The translations under genes were made by a program, and so were the position numbers. From CADEEN01 sp963816315 (GTDB lineage: Bacteria > Pseudomonadota > Gammaproteobacteria > Burkholderiales > Burkholderiaceae_C): DNA of 64,000 bases. This document shows, one piece after another, positions 17,332-26,097 of the stretch. Numbering within the stretch: the first letter of the stretch is position 1; the number at the start of each line of letters is the position of its first letter. The notes beneath the pieces were generated by a model. It worked only from the letters and a program-made list of their open reading frames with translations, searched no databases and was not told where the DNA came from. The stretch covers positions 1 through 64,000 of the forward strand of contig CAWFJZ010000020.1 in the NCBI GenBank assembly GCA_963816315.1, written 5' to 3'.

Positions 17332-18893
17332 GCGCAGTGCTGCCGCGGCCAGCGACGCGCATCGCGCCGGGCGAAGTGACGCTGCTCGCAGCCGTCTTCG
17401 TCGTCGCGGCGTGCGGCCTGGTCTATGAACTCGCCGCCGGCGCGCTCGCCAGCTACCTGCTCGGCGACTCGGTGCTGCAGTTCTCGACCGTGATCGGCGT
17501 CTATCTGTTCGCGATGGGCATCGGCTCTTGGCTGAGCCGGCTGATCGAGCGCCAGCTCGTGGCGCAATTCCTGAAGATCGAGCTGCTGTTGGCGCTCGTC
17601 GGCGGCTTCATGCCGGCGGCCCTGTTCGTTGCCCATGGCAGCCTGCCGGTGTCGGGCAGCGGCGCCTTTCGCGTGCTGCTCTACGCGCTGGTGCTCGTCG
17701 TCGGCATGCTCGTCGGCCTCGAGATTCCGCTGGTGATGCGCATCTTGAAGCGCCACTTCAGCGAGCGCTATGCGTTGAAGGAGCTGGTCTCGCAGGTGCT
17801 GACGTTCGACTACCTCGGCGCGCTCGTCGTTGCCGTGGCCTTCCCGCTGCTGCTGGTGCCGCACCTGGGCCTGCTGCGCACGGGCCTGTTTTTCGGCCTG
17901 CTCAATGCGCTCGTCGCCGCGTGGACGTTGGTCGTCTTTCGCGCCGAGTTGCGGCACTGGCGCTCGCAGGCGGCGATCACGCTCGCGGTGATCGCGCTAC
18001 TGGCCGGCGCGATGCTCGGCGCCGACGCCATCACCACCTGGTCCGAAGACCGCTTCTACGGCGACAACGTGATCGTGCGCGAGTCGAGCGCCTACCAGCG
18101 CATCGTCGTCACGTCCGGCCCCGCGGGCGTGCGGCTGTTCCTGAACGGCAACCTCCAGTTCCACTCGCGCGACGAGTACCGTTATCACGAGGCGCTCGTG
18201 CATCCGGCCATGCTGGCCCATGGCGCGCCGAAGAATGTGCTCGTGCTCGGCGGCGGTGATGGCATGGCGGTGCGCGAGGTCTTGAAGCACGCCGGCGTCG
18301 AGCGCGTGACGCTGGTCGAGCTCGATCCGCACATGACGCGGCTGTTCCGCGACAAGCCGCTGCTCGCGGCGTTGAACGGCAATGCGCTGTCCTCGCCGAA
18401 GCTCACGATCGTCAACGCCGACGCCTTCACCTGGCTCGACGCGAACCGCGACGTCTTCGACGTCATCGTCATCGACTTCCCCGACCCGACGAATTTCTCG
18501 ATCGGCAAGCTCTACAGCACGACGTTCTACCGCCTGATCGACCAGCACCTCGCGGCCAGCGGCTACGCCGTCGTGCAGACCACGTCGCCGCTGATCGCGC
18601 GCAAGAGTTTCTGGACCGTCGTCGCGACGATCGAAGACGCCGGCCTTTCCACCACGCCGTACCACGCCCATGTGCCGAGCTTCGGTGAATGGGGTTTCGT
18701 CATCGCTTCACGCCGGCCCGTGCGCGCTGACGTTCAACCCCCCTCGGGCCTGCGCTTCCTGACGCGCGAAGGGCTGCCCGCGCTGTTCCAGTTTCCGCCC
18801 GACATGGCGCGTGTCCCGGCCGAGCCGAACCGGCTTTCGGATCAGCGTCTGGTGCATGTGTTCGAAGAAGAATGGGGCCGCGTGCACCAGTGA
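17328..18893 (+). CDS. Membrane-anchored polyamine aminopropyltransferase (spermidine synthase-like)
   Basis: 521 residues. The N-terminal ~210 residues hold about seven transmembrane helices (for example TLLAAVFVVAACGLVYELAA). The C-terminal half is a spermidine-synthase fold with the decarboxylated-SAM binding loop VLVLGGGDGMAVREVL, the acidic strand VELDPHM and the DFPDPTNFS motif. It would transfer aminopropyl groups to a polyamine acceptor at the membrane. The aminopropyl donor could come from the speD product encoded 1.6 kb downstream. Overlaps DUF350 upstream and the FAD oxidoreductase downstream by 4 bp each. Confidence 0.88.
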   Translation: MSAVLPRPATRIAPGEVTLLAAVFVVAACGLVYELAAGALASYLLGDSVLQFSTVIGVYLFAMGIGSWLSRLIERQLVAQFLKIELLLALVGGFMPAALFVAHGSLPVSGSGAFRVLLYALVLVVGMLVGLEIPLVMRILKRHFSERYALKELVSQVLTFDYLGALVVAVAFPLLLVPHLGLLRTGLFFGLLNALVAAWTLVVFRAELRHWRSQAAITLAVIALLAGAMLGADAITTWSEDRFYGDNVIVRESSAYQRIVVTSGPAGVRLFLNGNLQFHSRDEYRYHEALVHPAMLAHGAPKNVLVLGGGDGMAVREVLKHAGVERVTLVELDPHMTRLFRDKPLLAALNGNALSSPKLTIVNADAFTWLDANRDVFDVIVIDFPDPTNFSIGKLYSTTFYRLIDQHLAASGYAVVQTTSPLIARKSFWTVVATIEDAGLSTTPYHAHVPSFGEWGFVIASRRPVRADVQPPSGLRFLTREGLPALFQFPPDMARVPAEPNRLSDQRLVHVFEEEWGRVHQ

Positions 18894-20476
18894 CGACGCG
18901 GCGCCGGTTCATCGCTGCGTCGGCTTCGGTGTTGGCCGCTTGCGGCAAGGCCGACGGTCCATCGTGGACAGGTGGCTGGGTGGGTGATGCGTCTGCGCTC
19001 GGCCATCGCCTGCGCGATGCAACATCGCACCCCGAGCCCTCGCTGCAACGCAAAGCCAGCCTGCTGATCGTCGGCGCCGGCATCGGCGGTCTGGCCGCCG
19101 CACGCGCCGCGATGCGCGCCGGCATCGACGACATTGCTCTGTTCGATCTGCACGACGCTGTCGGCGGCAACAGCCGCGGTCACACGCTCGCCGGCGTGCC
19201 CTGCCCGCTCGGCGCGCACTACCTGCCTGTGCCCGGCGAAGCGGCGCGCGAGGTCAGCGAGTGGCTGCACGAGATCGGCGTCGCGCGGCACGAACTCGGG
19301 CGCACGGTGTATGACGAGCGGCAGCTGTGCCACAGCCCGCAGGAGCGCCTGTTCTTCGACGGCGCGTGGCACGACGGCCTGCTGCCGCCCGCCGACGCCG
19401 GCTCGCCCACGCTCGCGCAATACCGGCGCTTTGCCGACCTCGTGAGCGCGGCGCAACGCGAGCTCGGCTTTGCGCTGCCGACGCACCGCGCACCCTGGAC
19501 GCCGGCACACGCCGCACTCGATGCGCTGACGCTCGCGCAGTGGCTCGCGCGCGAGGGCCTCGACGACACGCGCCTGCGCTGGTACCTCGACTACTGCTGC
19601 CGCGACGACTACGGCGCCGACGCGAACACGGTGTCGGCGTGGGCCGGCCTGCATTACTTCGCCAGCCGGCACGGTTTCCACGCGCCGGGCGAGGCCGATG
19701 GCGAGCGCGACGGCGTGCTGACCTGGCCCGAAGGCAATGCGCATCTTGTGCAGCGCTTGGCCACTCCGCTCGGCGAGCGGTGGCATGCCGGCTGCATCGC
19801 CCTGCGCGTGTCGGTGCGGCGCCATGAAGCGGTGGTCGATCTGTGGAACGAACGCGAGCAACGCAGCGAGCGTTGGAGCGCGCCGCAAGTCGTGATGGCG
19901 CTGCCGCTGTTCGTCGCCGCGCGCATCGTCGCTTCACCGCCGCAGGCGTTGACGCAGGCCGCCTCGGCGCTGCGCTACGCACCGTGGCTCGTCGCCAACC
20001 TGCACCTCGACGCGGCCTTGCTCGACCGGCCGGGTGCGGCGCCGTCGTGGGACAACGTCAGCTACGGCAGCGCCGGCCTGGGCTACGTCAACGCGCAGCA
20101 CCAGAGCTTGTCGCCGCTGCCCGGCGCGACCGTGCTCACGGCGTACCGCGCGCTGCCGGTGTCGCAACGCGCAGCGCTGCTCGACGAGCCGTGGCAACAC
20201 TGGGCGCGCGCGGTGATCGACGACCTGGCCACGACGCACCCCGACCTGCCGCGCAAGATCCGGCGCATCGACCTCACCCGCCACGGCCATGCGATGAGCA
20301 TCCCGCTGCCCGGCGTGCGCGGCCACGCCGCGTTGGCGGCTCTGCGCGAAGGCCGCAGCACGCCGCGCCTGCACTGGGCCCATGCCGACATCGCCGGCTA
20401 CTCGGTGTTCGAAGAAGCGTTCACCGCCGGCGACGCCGCGGGCCGTGCTGCAGCCGCAGCGCTACACCGGGCTTGA
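18890..20476 (+). CDS. NAD(P)/FAD-dependent oxidoreductase (amine-oxidase-like), Tat-type leader
   Basis: 528 residues from a GTG that overlaps the previous stop (GTGA). The N-terminus VTTRRRFIAASASVLAACG has twin Arg and a lipobox-like Cys, suggesting export. A Rossmann FAD motif (LLIVGAGIGGLAAARAA) lies near residue 67. Rest of the protein is related to flavin amine oxidase/phytoene-desaturase-like enzymes, consistent with oxidation of a polyamine-type substrate, though the substrate is an inference. Its last 15 bp overlap the convergent speD gene. Confidence 0.75.
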   Translation: MTTRRRFIAASASVLAACGKADGPSWTGGWVGDASALGHRLRDATSHPEPSLQRKASLLIVGAGIGGLAAARAAMRAGIDDIALFDLHDAVGGNSRGHTLAGVPCPLGAHYLPVPGEAAREVSEWLHEIGVARHELGRTVYDERQLCHSPQERLFFDGAWHDGLLPPADAGSPTLAQYRRFADLVSAAQRELGFALPTHRAPWTPAHAALDALTLAQWLAREGLDDTRLRWYLDYCCRDDYGADANTVSAWAGLHYFASRHGFHAPGEADGERDGVLTWPEGNAHLVQRLATPLGERWHAGCIALRVSVRRHEAVVDLWNEREQRSERWSAPQVVMALPLFVAARIVASPPQALTQAASALRYAPWLVANLHLDAALLDRPGAAPSWDNVSYGSAGLGYVNAQHQSLSPLPGATVLTAYRALPVSQRAALLDEPWQHWARAVIDDLATTHPDLPRKIRRIDLTRHGHAMSIPLPGVRGHAALAALREGRSTPRLHWAHADIAGYSVFEEAFTAGDAAGRAAAAALHRA

Positions 20477-20839
20477 TCGCTCGAGCTGCTGCTGCGCGAT
20501 CCGCAGCGGCGCGAAGGCGGCGATCAGCGTGTCCATCAAGCGCCGCGCGCGCTGCGAGTTGTCGGCGCTGAAGTTGCAGACGTAAGCGTCGATCGTCACG
20601 CCGCCGATCTCGGGCCAGGTGTGCACGGCGAGGTGCGACTCGGCGAGCAGCACGACGCCGGTGACGCCGCTCTGCCGCTCGGCCTGCGGGTCGAAGCGAT
20701 GGAACAGCTCGCTGACGGCGAGCAGCCCCGCCTCGGCCACCGCGGCCAGGCACAGCGCGCGCAACGCGCTGGTGTCGGTCAGCAACGCCGCGGCGCCGGC
20801 GCAGTCGCGCAGATCGGCGGTGAGGTGAAGGCCTTGCAT
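20462..20839 (-). CDS. speD: S-adenosylmethionine decarboxylase proenzyme
   Basis: 125 residues. The pyruvoyl-forming serine is Ser68 in LLAESHLAVHTWPE, with catalytic His and Cys candidates downstream (VHTWPE, AYVCNFSAD), matching the short class 1b enzymes that self-cleave into two chains. It produces decarboxylated SAM, the aminopropyl donor for the aminopropyltransferase encoded on the other strand. The convergent 15-bp overlap with the FAD oxidoreductase gene is notable. Confidence 0.88.
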   Translation of the reverse strand: MQGLHLTADLRDCAGAAALLTDTSALRALCLAAVAEAGLLAVSELFHRFDPQAERQSGVTGVVLLAESHLAVHTWPEIGGVTIDAYVCNFSADNSQRARRLMDTLIAAFAPLRIAQQQLERSSPV

Positions 20840-20847
20840 CGCGCGGA

Positions 20848-22071
20848 TTATCCGGGGGCCGGCGGCGGCGAACGGCGGGCGAGCGTGAGCAGCGTCCACA
20901 CGCTGGCCGCACCGAACGCCAGTGCCGACAGCACGAGCACGCTGCGCGCCGACAGCGCCGTGGCAACCACACCGCCGAGCGCCGCGCCGCCGAGCGTGGC
21001 GCCCTGGCCGATGCTGCGCAGACCGGCATCGACGCGGGCCAGCCACGCCGCATCGACCGCCGTTTGGCGCAGCGTGCGGTCGTGCACGTCGTGCAAGGTG
21101 TCGCCGCCATCGCCGATGATCTGGTGCGCGATCAGCAGCGCCAGCGCCGGCCACCCCGCGCCTTGCGCCAACGGAATGCAGGCCGCGCCGACGCCGGTGA
21201 GCGCCAGGCCGCAGGCCATCGCGCGGCCGGCGCCGCAGCGCACGCCGAAGCGTGGCGCAGCGGCAGCGCCGGCGAAGGCGCCGACGCTGCCGAGCGCGAA
21301 CACCATGCCTTGCCAGCCGGTGGGCACGGCAAGATCGCGCGACACATAGACCATGTAGCTCGTGCCCGCCAAACCGAAACCGAGTTGGCGCAGCGCTTCG
21401 ATGACGGCCAATGCGCGCAGGCGCGGCTGCTGCAAGAGTACGTGCCACCCGGCGCGCTGATCGCGCCACCAGATGCGCCACGGCGCGCCCGCCGCGGTCT
21501 GCGCGCCGACCACAGGCGCCTCGCGCACGCTGCGCAGCAACAACGCCGAACCGAGGTACGACAGCGCATCGACACCGAGCGCGATCACCGCGCCCGCAGC
21601 CTGGTACAGCCAGCCGCCGAGGGCGAAGGCGGCGGTCTCGGCGACGCTGCCGATCATCGACAGGCGGGCGTTGCCGGCAGGCAGTTGACCGGCTTCGATG
21701 TTTTGCGCGATCCACGCCGAGCGCGCGAGCTCGAACGCGACCGTCAACACGCCGCCGGCAGCCGCTGCGGCAACGAGCCACGGCATCGACAGCCAACGCT
21801 GCCACGCGCCGATCGCCACCGCCGCCAGCACGAGCGCACGCAAGCCATCGCAGCACAACATCGCGATGCGTTTGCGCGCACGGTCGATGACGCCGCCGAG
21901 CAGCAGCGCGCCCAGCGCCGCGGCCACCACGTCGGCCGCCACCAGCCCGGCCATCGCCGCCGGCGTGGCACCAAGCATCAACGTGGCGACCCAGGGGATC
22001 GCCAGCCGGCTCAACATCGAGCCGAAGTTGGAGACGCCCTCGGCGGCGATGACGCGAGACAGGTCGCTCAC
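20848..22071 (-). CDS. MFS transporter
   Basis: About 407 residues from a GTG start at 22071 (VSDLSRVIAAEGVSNFGSML); further upstream in this frame is shadow of gnd. About 10-12 hydrophobic segments (AMAGLVAADVVAAALGALLL, AAAAAGGVLTVAFELARSAW) and the loop GGVIDRARKRIAM between helices 2 and 3 are typical of the major facilitator superfamily. It starts 8 bp from speD, so the two could be co-transcribed and the transporter could export polyamine-related molecules, but substrate is not readable. Confidence 0.75.
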   Translation of the reverse strand: MSDLSRVIAAEGVSNFGSMLSRLAIPWVATLMLGATPAAMAGLVAADVVAAALGALLLGGVIDRARKRIAMLCCDGLRALVLAAVAIGAWQRWLSMPWLVAAAAAGGVLTVAFELARSAWIAQNIEAGQLPAGNARLSMIGSVAETAAFALGGWLYQAAGAVIALGVDALSYLGSALLLRSVREAPVVGAQTAAGAPWRIWWRDQRAGWHVLLQQPRLRALAVIEALRQLGFGLAGTSYMVYVSRDLAVPTGWQGMVFALGSVGAFAGAAAAPRFGVRCGAGRAMACGLALTGVGAACIPLAQGAGWPALALLIAHQIIGDGGDTLHDVHDRTLRQTAVDAAWLARVDAGLRSIGQGATLGGAALGGVVATALSARSVLVLSALAFGAASVWTLLTLARRSPPPAPG

Positions 22072-22088
22072 GCCGACGCGAACCGACG

Positions 22089-23506
22089 CTATCCCTGAAC
22101 TTCCGGCCACTCGGTGTGAAAGGCCTCGCCCGCCGGTTTGTCCGTCCGCTCGTAGGTGTGCGCGCCGAAGAAGTCGCGCTGCGCCTGCAGCAGGTTGGCC
22201 GGCAAGCGCGCGCTGCGGTAGGCATCGAAGTACGACAGCGACGCGCTCATCGCCGGCACCGCGATGCCGTGCGTCACCGCGAGTGCGACGACCTCGCGCC
22301 ACGCGGCCTGGCTGCGGTTGATGACGTTGCGGAAGAACGGCGCGAGCATCAGATTGGGCAGCGCCGGCTGCTCGCGATACGCGTCCGTGATGTGGTTGAG
22401 AAAGCGCGCCGAATGATGCAGCCGCCGCGCCAGATGCTGGCGATGCCGCCGAGGTCGAGTGACCAGCCCTTCTTCTCGCTCATCGCGCGCATCAAGTCGA
22501 AGCCCTGCGTGTAGCTGACGATCTTCGAGGCGTAGAGCGCGTCGTGCACCTTGGCGATCAGCTCGGCGTGCGGCACGTTGATCCGGGCCGACGGCCCGTG
22601 CAGCTGCGCGCTCGCCGCCACGCGCGCGGCTTTCATCGACGACAGCACACGCGCTTCAACCGCGGCGTTGATCGTGCTGATGACGACCGCGTTCTCCGCG
22701 GCGTTGATCAGCGTCCACTGGCCGGTGCCCTTCTGCCCGGCCTTGTCGAGGATCACATCGACGATCGCATGGCCGGTTTCGTCATCGCGCTGCTTGAAGA
22801 TCTCGGCGGTGATCTGGATCAGGTAGCTCTGCAGGTCGCCGGCGTTCCACTGTGTGAAGACCTCGGCCATGTGGTCAGCGCTCATGCCCGCGGCCTGGAA
22901 CAGCGCGTAGGCCTCGCAGATGAGTTGCATGTCGCCGTACTCGATGCCGTTGTGCACCATCTTCACGTAGTGGCCGGCGCCGCCTTCGCCGATGTGCATC
23001 ACGCAGGGCTGGCCATCGACCTTGGCTGCGATGCTTTCGAAGATCGGCTTCAACACCTGCCAGGTGCTCGCCGGCCCGCCGGGCATGATCGACGGCCCCT
23101 TGCGCGCGCCCTCCTCGCCGCCCGACACGCCGGCGCCGACGAAGCGCAAGCCTTTGACGGCGAGTGCTGCGCTGCGGCGCTCGGTGTCGGTGTAGAGGCT
23201 GTTGCCGCCGTCGATGACGATGTCGCCTTCGTCGAGCAAGGGCGCAAGCTGCTCGATCACCGCATCGACCGGCGCGCCGGCCTTGACCATCAGCATGATC
23301 GTGCGCGGCGCACTCAGGCTGGCAACGAACTCGTTCAGCGTCTCGTGGCCGAGCAACCGCTTGCCCGCCTGCGCCGCGATGAACTGCCGAGTCGGCTCCG
23401 CGCTGCGGTTGAAGACGCTGACCTGGAAGCCGCGGCTCTCGACATTGAGCGCCAGGTTCTGGCCCATCACCGCCAGGCCGATCAGGCCAAAAGGACTCTT
23501 GCTCAT
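22089..23506 (-). CDS. gnd: 6-phosphogluconate dehydrogenase, decarboxylating (one frameshift)
   Basis: Starts MSKSPFGLIGLAVMGQNLAL with the NADP-binding loop, then IDGGNSLYTDTERR, VGAGVSGGEEGARKGPSIMP and VKMVHNGIEYGDMQ, all diagnostic for Gnd of the oxidative pentose phosphate pathway. Near 22409 the frame changes: IWRGGCIIR should continue ARFLNHITDAYREQPALP, as if one base of a short cc/ccc run were lost. The second part runs to the stop at 22089 with the family C-terminus (SASLSYFDAYRSARLPANL). Complete length would be normal, about 470 residues, so I regard the break as a sequence error. Confidence 0.92.
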
Positions 23507-23553
23507 GTTCGTGCGACCTCGCGGTCGATCGGAGACAGATTCATGCGGCCAGT

Positions 23554-24141
23554 CTAGCCGCGCAAATCTCCCGCGAGCGACGCCAAGGTTTCCGCCACGA
23601 TCTGCACGTGCGACGGGTAGTTGCGATGGTCGCAACCCAACTTCACCGCCGCGCCGGCGCGGATCGCACCGCGCTGCGCGTCGTTGAACTCGAAGCGCAC
23701 GAAGTGCACGGCTGATGTCTTCTCGTCGGTCTCGCGGTCGAGGTCTTCGTCGGCGATGGCATAGACGCGCGCATGGCCTTCGACCTCGACGAAGACGCGA
23801 TCCTCGACGCCGATCAGCCGCGCCAGCTCGCGCTTTCGCTCATGCGGGTCGGGGTACTCGATCAGCAGCGTCGCCTTCCAGTTGCTGCCGTCGGGCACCA
23901 GCGCCGCATAGGCATCGATCTCGCTCTGGATGCCGTCCTCGTCGAAGATTTTTTCGATGTGCAGCATCTCCTGGATCTGGCGGCGGATCGTCTGCTCGTC
24001 TTCGAACTGCAGCGTGATGTGCTCGCCCAGGTGCACGCTGCGCAGCTTGCGGTGCGCGATCGCTTCGCTGCGGATCGTCTTGCGCGCCTTTGAATACGCT
24101 TCGAGGGTCATCAGGCTCTTGCGGTCGATCGTCATGGTCAT
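23554..24141 (-). CDS. DUF3501 family protein
   Basis: 195 residues; start at 24141 has GGAG 5 nt upstream, and the ribosome site lies inside the end of the preceding Fe-S gene. Sequence MTMTIDRKSLMTLEAYSKAR and FEDEQTIRRQIQEMLHIEKI match DUF3501, a family almost always encoded with a rubrerythrin and a heterodisulfide-reductase-like Fe-S protein, as here. The role is unknown; the context suggests oxidative-stress redox chemistry. Confidence 0.85.
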   Translation of the reverse strand: MTMTIDRKSLMTLEAYSKARKTIRSEAIAHRKLRSVHLGEHITLQFEDEQTIRRQIQEMLHIEKIFDEDGIQSEIDAYAALVPDGSNWKATLLIEYPDPHERKRELARLIGVEDRVFVEVEGHARVYAIADEDLDRETDEKTSAVHFVRFEFNDAQRGAIRAGAAVKLGCDHRNYPSHVQIVAETLASLAGDLRG

Positions 24142-24143
24142 CT

Positions 24144-25493
24144 TCACTCCAATCCGTAAGCGCGTCGCATCAGCGACAGCGGATGCTGCAAGGCTTTGGC
24201 CGGCGTGCCCGCCTGCTGCATGCCCTGCGCAATGTGGTGGCCGGCGAGCGCGCAGTCGCTGCTGATGAAGTCCGGCTCGTCCTTGGCCATGGCCCTGAAC
24301 ACCGGTTTGCCGATCTTCATCGCCACCGCGTGGTATTTCGTCTTCACACCATAGGTGCCGGCGTGGCCCGAGCAGCGCTCGACGGTGTTGAGCGTGACCT
24401 CGACCTTGCTGCCGACCAGCTTGAACATCTCTTCGGTCTTCTTGCCGATGTTCTGCACGCGGCCGTGGCAGGGGATGTGGTAGCTCACCTTGCCCAGGGC
24501 GGTCTTGAAGTCGGTCTTCAGCAGCCCGTCTTTGTGGCGAGCTATGAAGTACTCGAACGGGTCCCACATCGCGTCCTGCACCAACTTGACGTCGGGCTCG
24601 TTCGGGAACAGCAGCGGCAGCTCCTGCTTGAACATCAGCGTGCAACTCGGCACCGCGGTGAGGATCGCAAAGCCATCCTTGGCGTATTTCGCCAGCACGG
24701 GGATGTTGGCGTTCTTGTGCTTCTCCACCGCGTCGAGATCGCCGAGCTCGAACTTGGGCATGCCGCAGCAGCTTTCTTTCTCGACGATGGTGTAGGCGAT
24801 CTGGTTGTGTTCGAGCAGCTTGATCAGGTCGTGGCCGATGCCGGGCTCGTTGTAGTTGACGTAGCAGGTGGAGTAGATGGCCACGCGGCCGGGCGTGCGC
24901 TCGCCGTGGGTCACCGTCTGCATGCTGCCGTGTTTTTTCGCGCTCCAGCGAAAGCGTTGGGTCGCCAGCTCCGGCATCCACGCGTCGGGGTGCACGCCGA
25001 GCTTGCCGTCCATCTGCCGGCGCGCGAACTTCGTCTTGTTGATCGCGTTGACCGTCTGCACGACCACCGGGATGCCGGCAAAGCTGCCGTGCACGTCGGT
25101 CGAGGCGAGAAACTTTTCGCCGGCCGTGACCTCGCCCTTCTTGAACTTGATCGCCTTGGCGCGCAGCATCAGGTGCGGGAAGTCGAGATTCCACGGATGC
25201 GGCGGCGTGTACGGACACTTCGTCATGTAGCAGAGGTCGCACAGGTAGCATTGATCGACGACGTTCCAGTAGGCCTCTTTCTTGATGCCGTGCACCTCGC
25301 CGTCTTCGGTCTCGTCCACCAGATCGAACAGCGTCGGAAAACTCTGGCACAGGCTCACGCAGCGTCGGCAGCCGTGGCAGATGTCGAACACGCGCTCCAT
25401 CTCTTTCAACGTCTCGGCTTCGTCGTAGAAGAGCGGGTTCTTCCACTCGACGGGGTGGCGCGTCGGCGCTTGCAGATTTCCTTCTGTGGCCAT
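24144..25493 (-). CDS. Heterodisulfide-reductase-related Fe-S protein (GlpC/CCG-domain type)
   Basis: 449 residues. Two 4Fe-4S clusters are predicted near the N-terminus: CHGCRRCVSLCQSFP and CYLCDLCYMTKCPYTPP. Two CCG-type domains follow (STCYVNYNEPG ... ESCCGMPKFE; CHGRVQNIG ... ERCSGHAG), as in GlpC/HdrB-like subunits. It sits between rubrerythrin and DUF3501. The ATG at 25493 lacks a clear ribosome site and lies directly after the rubrerythrin terminator hairpin, so its expression may depend on read-through or its own promoter. Confidence 0.88.
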   Translation of the reverse strand: MATEGNLQAPTRHPVEWKNPLFYDEAETLKEMERVFDICHGCRRCVSLCQSFPTLFDLVDETEDGEVHGIKKEAYWNVVDQCYLCDLCYMTKCPYTPPHPWNLDFPHLMLRAKAIKFKKGEVTAGEKFLASTDVHGSFAGIPVVVQTVNAINKTKFARRQMDGKLGVHPDAWMPELATQRFRWSAKKHGSMQTVTHGERTPGRVAIYSTCYVNYNEPGIGHDLIKLLEHNQIAYTIVEKESCCGMPKFELGDLDAVEKHKNANIPVLAKYAKDGFAILTAVPSCTLMFKQELPLLFPNEPDVKLVQDAMWDPFEYFIARHKDGLLKTDFKTALGKVSYHIPCHGRVQNIGKKTEEMFKLVGSKVEVTLNTVERCSGHAGTYGVKTKYHAVAMKIGKPVFRAMAKDEPDFISSDCALAGHHIAQGMQQAGTPAKALQHPLSLMRRAYGLE

Positions 25494-25494
25494 A

Positions 25495-25524
25495 GAAGAA
25501 AACAAGGGGCTTTGCAGCCCCTTG
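25495..25524 (-). terminator. Terminator or attenuator between rubrerythrin and the Fe-S gene
   Basis: A perfect 9-bp stem caaggggct / agccccttg with a 4-nt loop, followed on the minus strand by TTTTCTTC. It ends only a few bases before the Fe-S gene start codon. Confidence 0.85.
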
Positions 25525-25545
25525 TCCTTGGTCAGTGGTGTGTTC

Positions 25546-25968
25546 TCAATCGACGAGTGCGTCGAGCGCCTTCTGATAGCGATTGGCGTGCGAGCGCTCG
25601 GCCTTGGCCAGCGTCTCGAACCAGTCGGCGATCTCGTCGAACTTTTCTTCGCGCGCCTGCTTGGCCATGCCCGGGTACATGTCGGTGTACTCGTGCGTCT
25701 CGCCGGCCACGGCGGCCTTCAGGTTCTGCCGGCTGTTGCCGATCGGCAGGCCGGTGGCCGGGTCGCCCGATCCATGCTCGAGGAATTCGAGGTGGCCATG
25801 CGCGTGGCCGGTCTCGCCTTCGGCGGTGGAGCGGAACAGCGCAGCGACGTCGTTCTGGCCTTCGATGTCGGCCTTGTTGGCGAAATACAAGTAGCGGCGG
25901 TTGGCCTGAGACTCGCCCGCGAAGGCGTCCTTCAGGTTTTGCTCGGTCTTCGAACCTTTGAGTGCCAT
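25546..25968 (-). CDS. Rubrerythrin (erythrin-type, no rubredoxin domain)
   Basis: 140 residues, a four-helix ferritin-like diiron protein: AGESQANRRYLYFA, the ExxH motif EGETGHAHGH and the repeat ETHEYTDMYPGMA with KAERSHANRY. The C-terminal rubredoxin domain of classical rubrerythrin is absent. Probable peroxide scavenger that receives electrons from a partner, perhaps the adjacent Fe-S protein. The ribosome site GGAGC lies ahead of the ATG at 25968. Confidence 0.92.
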   Translation of the reverse strand: MALKGSKTEQNLKDAFAGESQANRRYLYFANKADIEGQNDVAALFRSTAEGETGHAHGHLEFLEHGSGDPATGLPIGNSRQNLKAAVAGETHEYTDMYPGMAKQAREEKFDEIADWFETLAKAERSHANRYQKALDALVD

Positions 25969-26097
25969 GTCTTCAGCTCCTTGGAATGGTCAACGACGGA
26001 TCCGGCGCTGGGTCCGGGGAGGATCACCTTACTCTCTTCGCGCAAGCCACGGCCAATGCAATGCATCAATGCAGGCCATAGCCAGCGCCCGGCCGCG

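Noticed and set aside
24090..25961. A 623-codon open frame on the plus strand
   Set aside because: Antisense to the DUF3501, Fe-S protein and rubrerythrin genes; the translation is Arg/Ala/Val-rich with no family signature.
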